Shown in pieces: positions 61,816 through 64,000 of a stretch of DNA of 64,000 bases (the stretch's first letter is position 1; each line of letters opens with the position of its first letter). The notes below the pieces were generated by a model. It was not told the origin of the DNA, did not search any database, and saw only the letters and a list, made by a program, of their open reading frames with translations. The stretch is from Tritrichomonas musculus (taxonomy: Eukaryota; Parabasalia; Tritrichomonadida; Tritrichomonadidae), in contig JAPFFF010000011.1 of assembly GCA_039105265.1 (NCBI GenBank), forward strand, positions 186,001 to 250,000. The letters are read 5' to 3'. Both the position numbers and the translations under genes were made by a program.

Positions 61816-64000
61816 CTATGATTTGAATACAGCAAGTGTTTTATCATCTATTATTGCAGTGATAACCCCCACAGTCATACGTTTAATCTTTGATGTTATT
61901 GCAGTTTCACCACTAAGAATCTTCAATTTATTGTCTTCATTATCAATAAATACTTCATCTCCAATACCATAACAATATGAATCATCAACTTTTACAAGAT
62001 AATCACCATGGGAAGTGAAGGTAATACAATTATTTTTTTGGTCAATTCTAACACAAATACCAACATATTCTTTCCATGAACCAGTAGTTTTGACACTGCA
62101 AATACAATCTGTTGTATCATTCACAGTTGAAGATATCCACGTATCACCATCATGTTTATAAACCTTACCAGTCATATATACTGGAGCTCCAATAACGAAA
62201 TCATTAATAGAGTTCATTGATGACTCGATTGGGGAGTAGTGGGTGATGGTTGTGTTTGATTTGTGTAAATTTGTTATTTTTGTATGTAAGGTTTGGTATA
62301 ATTGTAATGATAGATTTGTTGATGTACACTTATTAGATGCCTTCATTAATAATACATCCATATTATCTATATTTCCATCGTTGTCAAATAAAACACTTTC
62401 AATTAAGTCATTCTTATTGATATAATCATTTAATGAACTCTTCAATGCAAAGTTATCAGTCACATATTTCACAGATGAAATCATATTATCGTTCACAGGT
62501 TGGTTGCTGATTAATGTGATAGATGCATCATATATATTGGTTAGTGTATCGTCCGCGGCTCTCAATGAAACAATACGTGTAGCTACACGAATATCTATTG
62601 ATTCGCTTGACTCACTACTTACTGATTTGTATATGATATTTCCACTCTTTCGTCCAGAATAAGTATATTCAGCTTCTTCATATGTTGATTCTTCAGCATT
62701 TCGTTTGAACTTCACGATAATATTTTTGGTTGTTAATACCCTTCTTATATCAGCATCTGGGATTACACAACCACTATCATTCTGTGTGCATTGAAATATG
62801 ATTTGTTCTGGACTTTCATCAACAACATTTGCAGTTTTAATGAAAGGTGATTCAATTTGAGCTCTAATGAAATTGTATGCTATTGGATTATTATTCCTAT
62901 GTGCTGCACTTACCGATGCATATACAATTTGTCCATCATCATGACGCCATATTATTGTATCAATGCGTTTACCATTGCTATCATACCTGTCCATGCTATC
63001 AAAAGTGTTAGTAGAGCCAGTTGGTTTAAATATTACATCAATATGCATAATATCATCATCTTGATTATCTCCCCAATTAACATCAAATACCAAATGAACT
63101 CCAGCATTTGGTAGCTTAGGGGTAATATATGCACCGTCATATAAGTTTGCAGGATATTCAATACTCAATTCAGTGCCATATAATACAGTATTCAATGCAG
63201 ATTCATTAACCAAATCTGTTGGAATTGTTGGAATCTCTGTTTTGAGAGCATATTTATCTTGGAGAAATGCAAGATTAACAACACAGTTTTTGTTTGTTTC
63301 ATCAAAATCTTCATTTGCAATATAACAACTTATTACATTGATTCTATGTTGGTTATCAAAATCATAAACAACTCCACAACTTGAACTCATTTCTAATGTT
63401 AATGCTATATTTTGAACACCATTATTTAAAACATAATCATTATTATTAATACTTGATATAGTGAATATTCCTTGATATTTAATACTTTCATCAGTCTTAT
63501 CATATCCATCAAATAACATTCCATATTGTTTCCATTTTTCAAAATATTGACTTGCATTAGTATAAAGAACCGAAAGAGTATTAATACTATTACCTTCATC
63601 ATAAGTTAATTCTAATTCTTGATTGAAAGTAATTGTTTTATCAATAATCTCTGGAATATCAGATTTTAATGCATAAGTGTTTGACACATATCTAGCCGAA
63701 TAAGCGTTTTTGTCTGTTGGTTCGACAGTTTTGGTTATTGAACATGATAATATTTCTGGTGTTTCACCAGTTCCTGGATTGATTAATTCATGGGAGTTAT
63801 ACAGATACCAAAGACTAGAATCACTTCCTTCCATACGCAGTATCTGAGAGGGTAGATTATGATCATCGTCATTGTACGAATAGTCTGCGTGAACATAATG
63901 GGCTGTATAGTAACTGTCTGATGATACAATATCCAACCCATATTGCTCAATCAGTATATGATATGGGTCGTAATCCAAATCAAGAATTGTATTATTGGCG
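61816..64000 (-). CDS. Fibre-like protein of element C, C-terminal part
   Basis: The frame is open to the right edge, so the start lies outside the window. The outermost stretch (LIEQYGLDIVSS, YTAHYVH) and EILSCSITKTVEPTDKNAYS-ARYVSNTYALKSDIPEI closely match the A and B fibre proteins. After that it has different beta-rich repeats separated by YALK or FALKSSL segments. The last 120 residues (GAPVYMTGKVYKHDGDTW, YGIGDEVFIDNEDNKLKI, VGVITAIIDDKTLAVFKS) resemble phage-type capsid decoration or fibre-tip domains. It is probably a surface fibre with an exchangeable tip; this is inference from architecture. Confidence 0.65.
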   Translation of the reverse strand, partial: ANNTILDLDYDPYHILIEQYGLDIVSSDSYYTAHYVHADYSYNDDDHNLPSQILRMEGSDSSLWYLYNSHELINPGTGETPEILSCSITKTVEPTDKNAYSARYVSNTYALKSDIPEIIDKTITFNQELELTYDEGNSINTLSVLYTNASQYFEKWKQYGMLFDGYDKTDESIKYQGIFTISSINNNDYVLNNGVQNIALTLEMSSSCGVVYDFDNQHRINVISCYIANEDFDETNKNCVVNLAFLQDKYALKTEIPTIPTDLVNESALNTVLYGTELSIEYPANLYDGAYITPKLPNAGVHLVFDVNWGDNQDDDIMHIDVIFKPTGSTNTFDSMDRYDSNGKRIDTIIWRHDDGQIVYASVSAAHRNNNPIAYNFIRAQIESPFIKTANVVDESPEQIIFQCTQNDSGCVIPDADIRRVLTTKNIIVKFKRNAEESTYEEAEYTYSGRKSGNIIYKSVSSESSESIDIRVATRIVSLRAADDTLTNIYDASITLISNQPVNDNMISSVKYVTDNFALKSSLNDYINKNDLIESVLFDNDGNIDNMDVLLMKASNKCTSTNLSLQLYQTLHTKITNLHKSNTTITHYSPIESSMNSINDFVIGAPVYMTGKVYKHDGDTWISSTVNDTTDCICSVKTTGSWKEYVGICVRIDQKNNCITFTSHGDYLVKVDDSYCYGIGDEVFIDNEDNKLKILSGETAITSKIKRMTVGVITAIIDDKTLAVFKS

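Larger units (their letters stand above)
56629..64000 (+). mobile_element. Polinton-like element C, partial (third lineage)
   Basis: This segment has a large type B polymerase with an HNH insert, a small unknown gene and a minus-strand fibre-like gene that continues past the window. The layout polymerase plus, fibre minus matches A and B, and part of the fibre is clearly homologous to theirs. The polymerase belongs to a different branch. No terminal repeat of C is visible, so its limits and its relation to 8050-10366 are unknown. What is visible looks whole. Confidence 0.6.

Overview
The window is AT-rich, gene-dense protist DNA made almost entirely of nested Polinton/Maverick elements. It most resembles a trichomonad (parabasalid) genome such as Trichomonas. 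The reasons are the density of Mavericks, the lack of introns, and very short leaders in which a YCA-type motif (TCATTAA, TCATAAA, CCATATA) sits a few bases before many ATGs, like the trichomonad initiator. The species call is an inference.

Layout from left to right. Element A (1-7232) is the right part of a Polinton: polymerase C-terminus, giant fibre-like gene, penton-like gene and terminal repeat. It abuts E (7233-8049), a short remnant of a second Polinton family. E in turn abuts a polymerase fragment, an acidic repeat gene and an ORF (8050-10366) of uncertain origin. Element B (10367-56277) is a nearly complete Polinton of A's family, with terminal inverted repeats of about 540 bp and a 5-bp target duplication CCTTC. 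Inside B lies element I (19814-43841), a 24.0-kb Polinton of E's family with 430-bp terminal repeats and target duplication ACTAT. To the right of B is part of a third lineage, C (56629-64000): a 1567-aa polymerase with an HNH insert, a small gene and a fibre-like gene that runs off the window.

Genes shared by B and I are a conserved terminal gene, an rve integrase, an FtsK/A32-type packaging ATPase, small basic and amphipathic proteins, a double jelly-roll major capsid protein, two conserved small proteins, a basic-region protein, an HNH protein, a protein-primed type B DNA polymerase, a penton-like protein and one or two giant fibre-like proteins. Together they form a virus-like programme: integrase for insertion, protein-primed replication, ATPase packaging, capsid assembly, and variable fibres probably for host contact. 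B looks whole apart from the insertion of I. I keeps whole ends but is broken in a few places. A, E and C are partial here.

The features most worth a second look are: clusters of tiny perfect hairpins inserted in and between genes (one present in B and absent from A); a sharply bounded hypervariable patch in the otherwise near-identical fibre genes of A and B; a single-gene cargo in I bracketed by 35-bp perfect inverted repeats; a structured non-coding segment at 19125-19591; and an OTU-like Cys/His signature in the polymerase N-terminus of elements with no recognisable separate protease.
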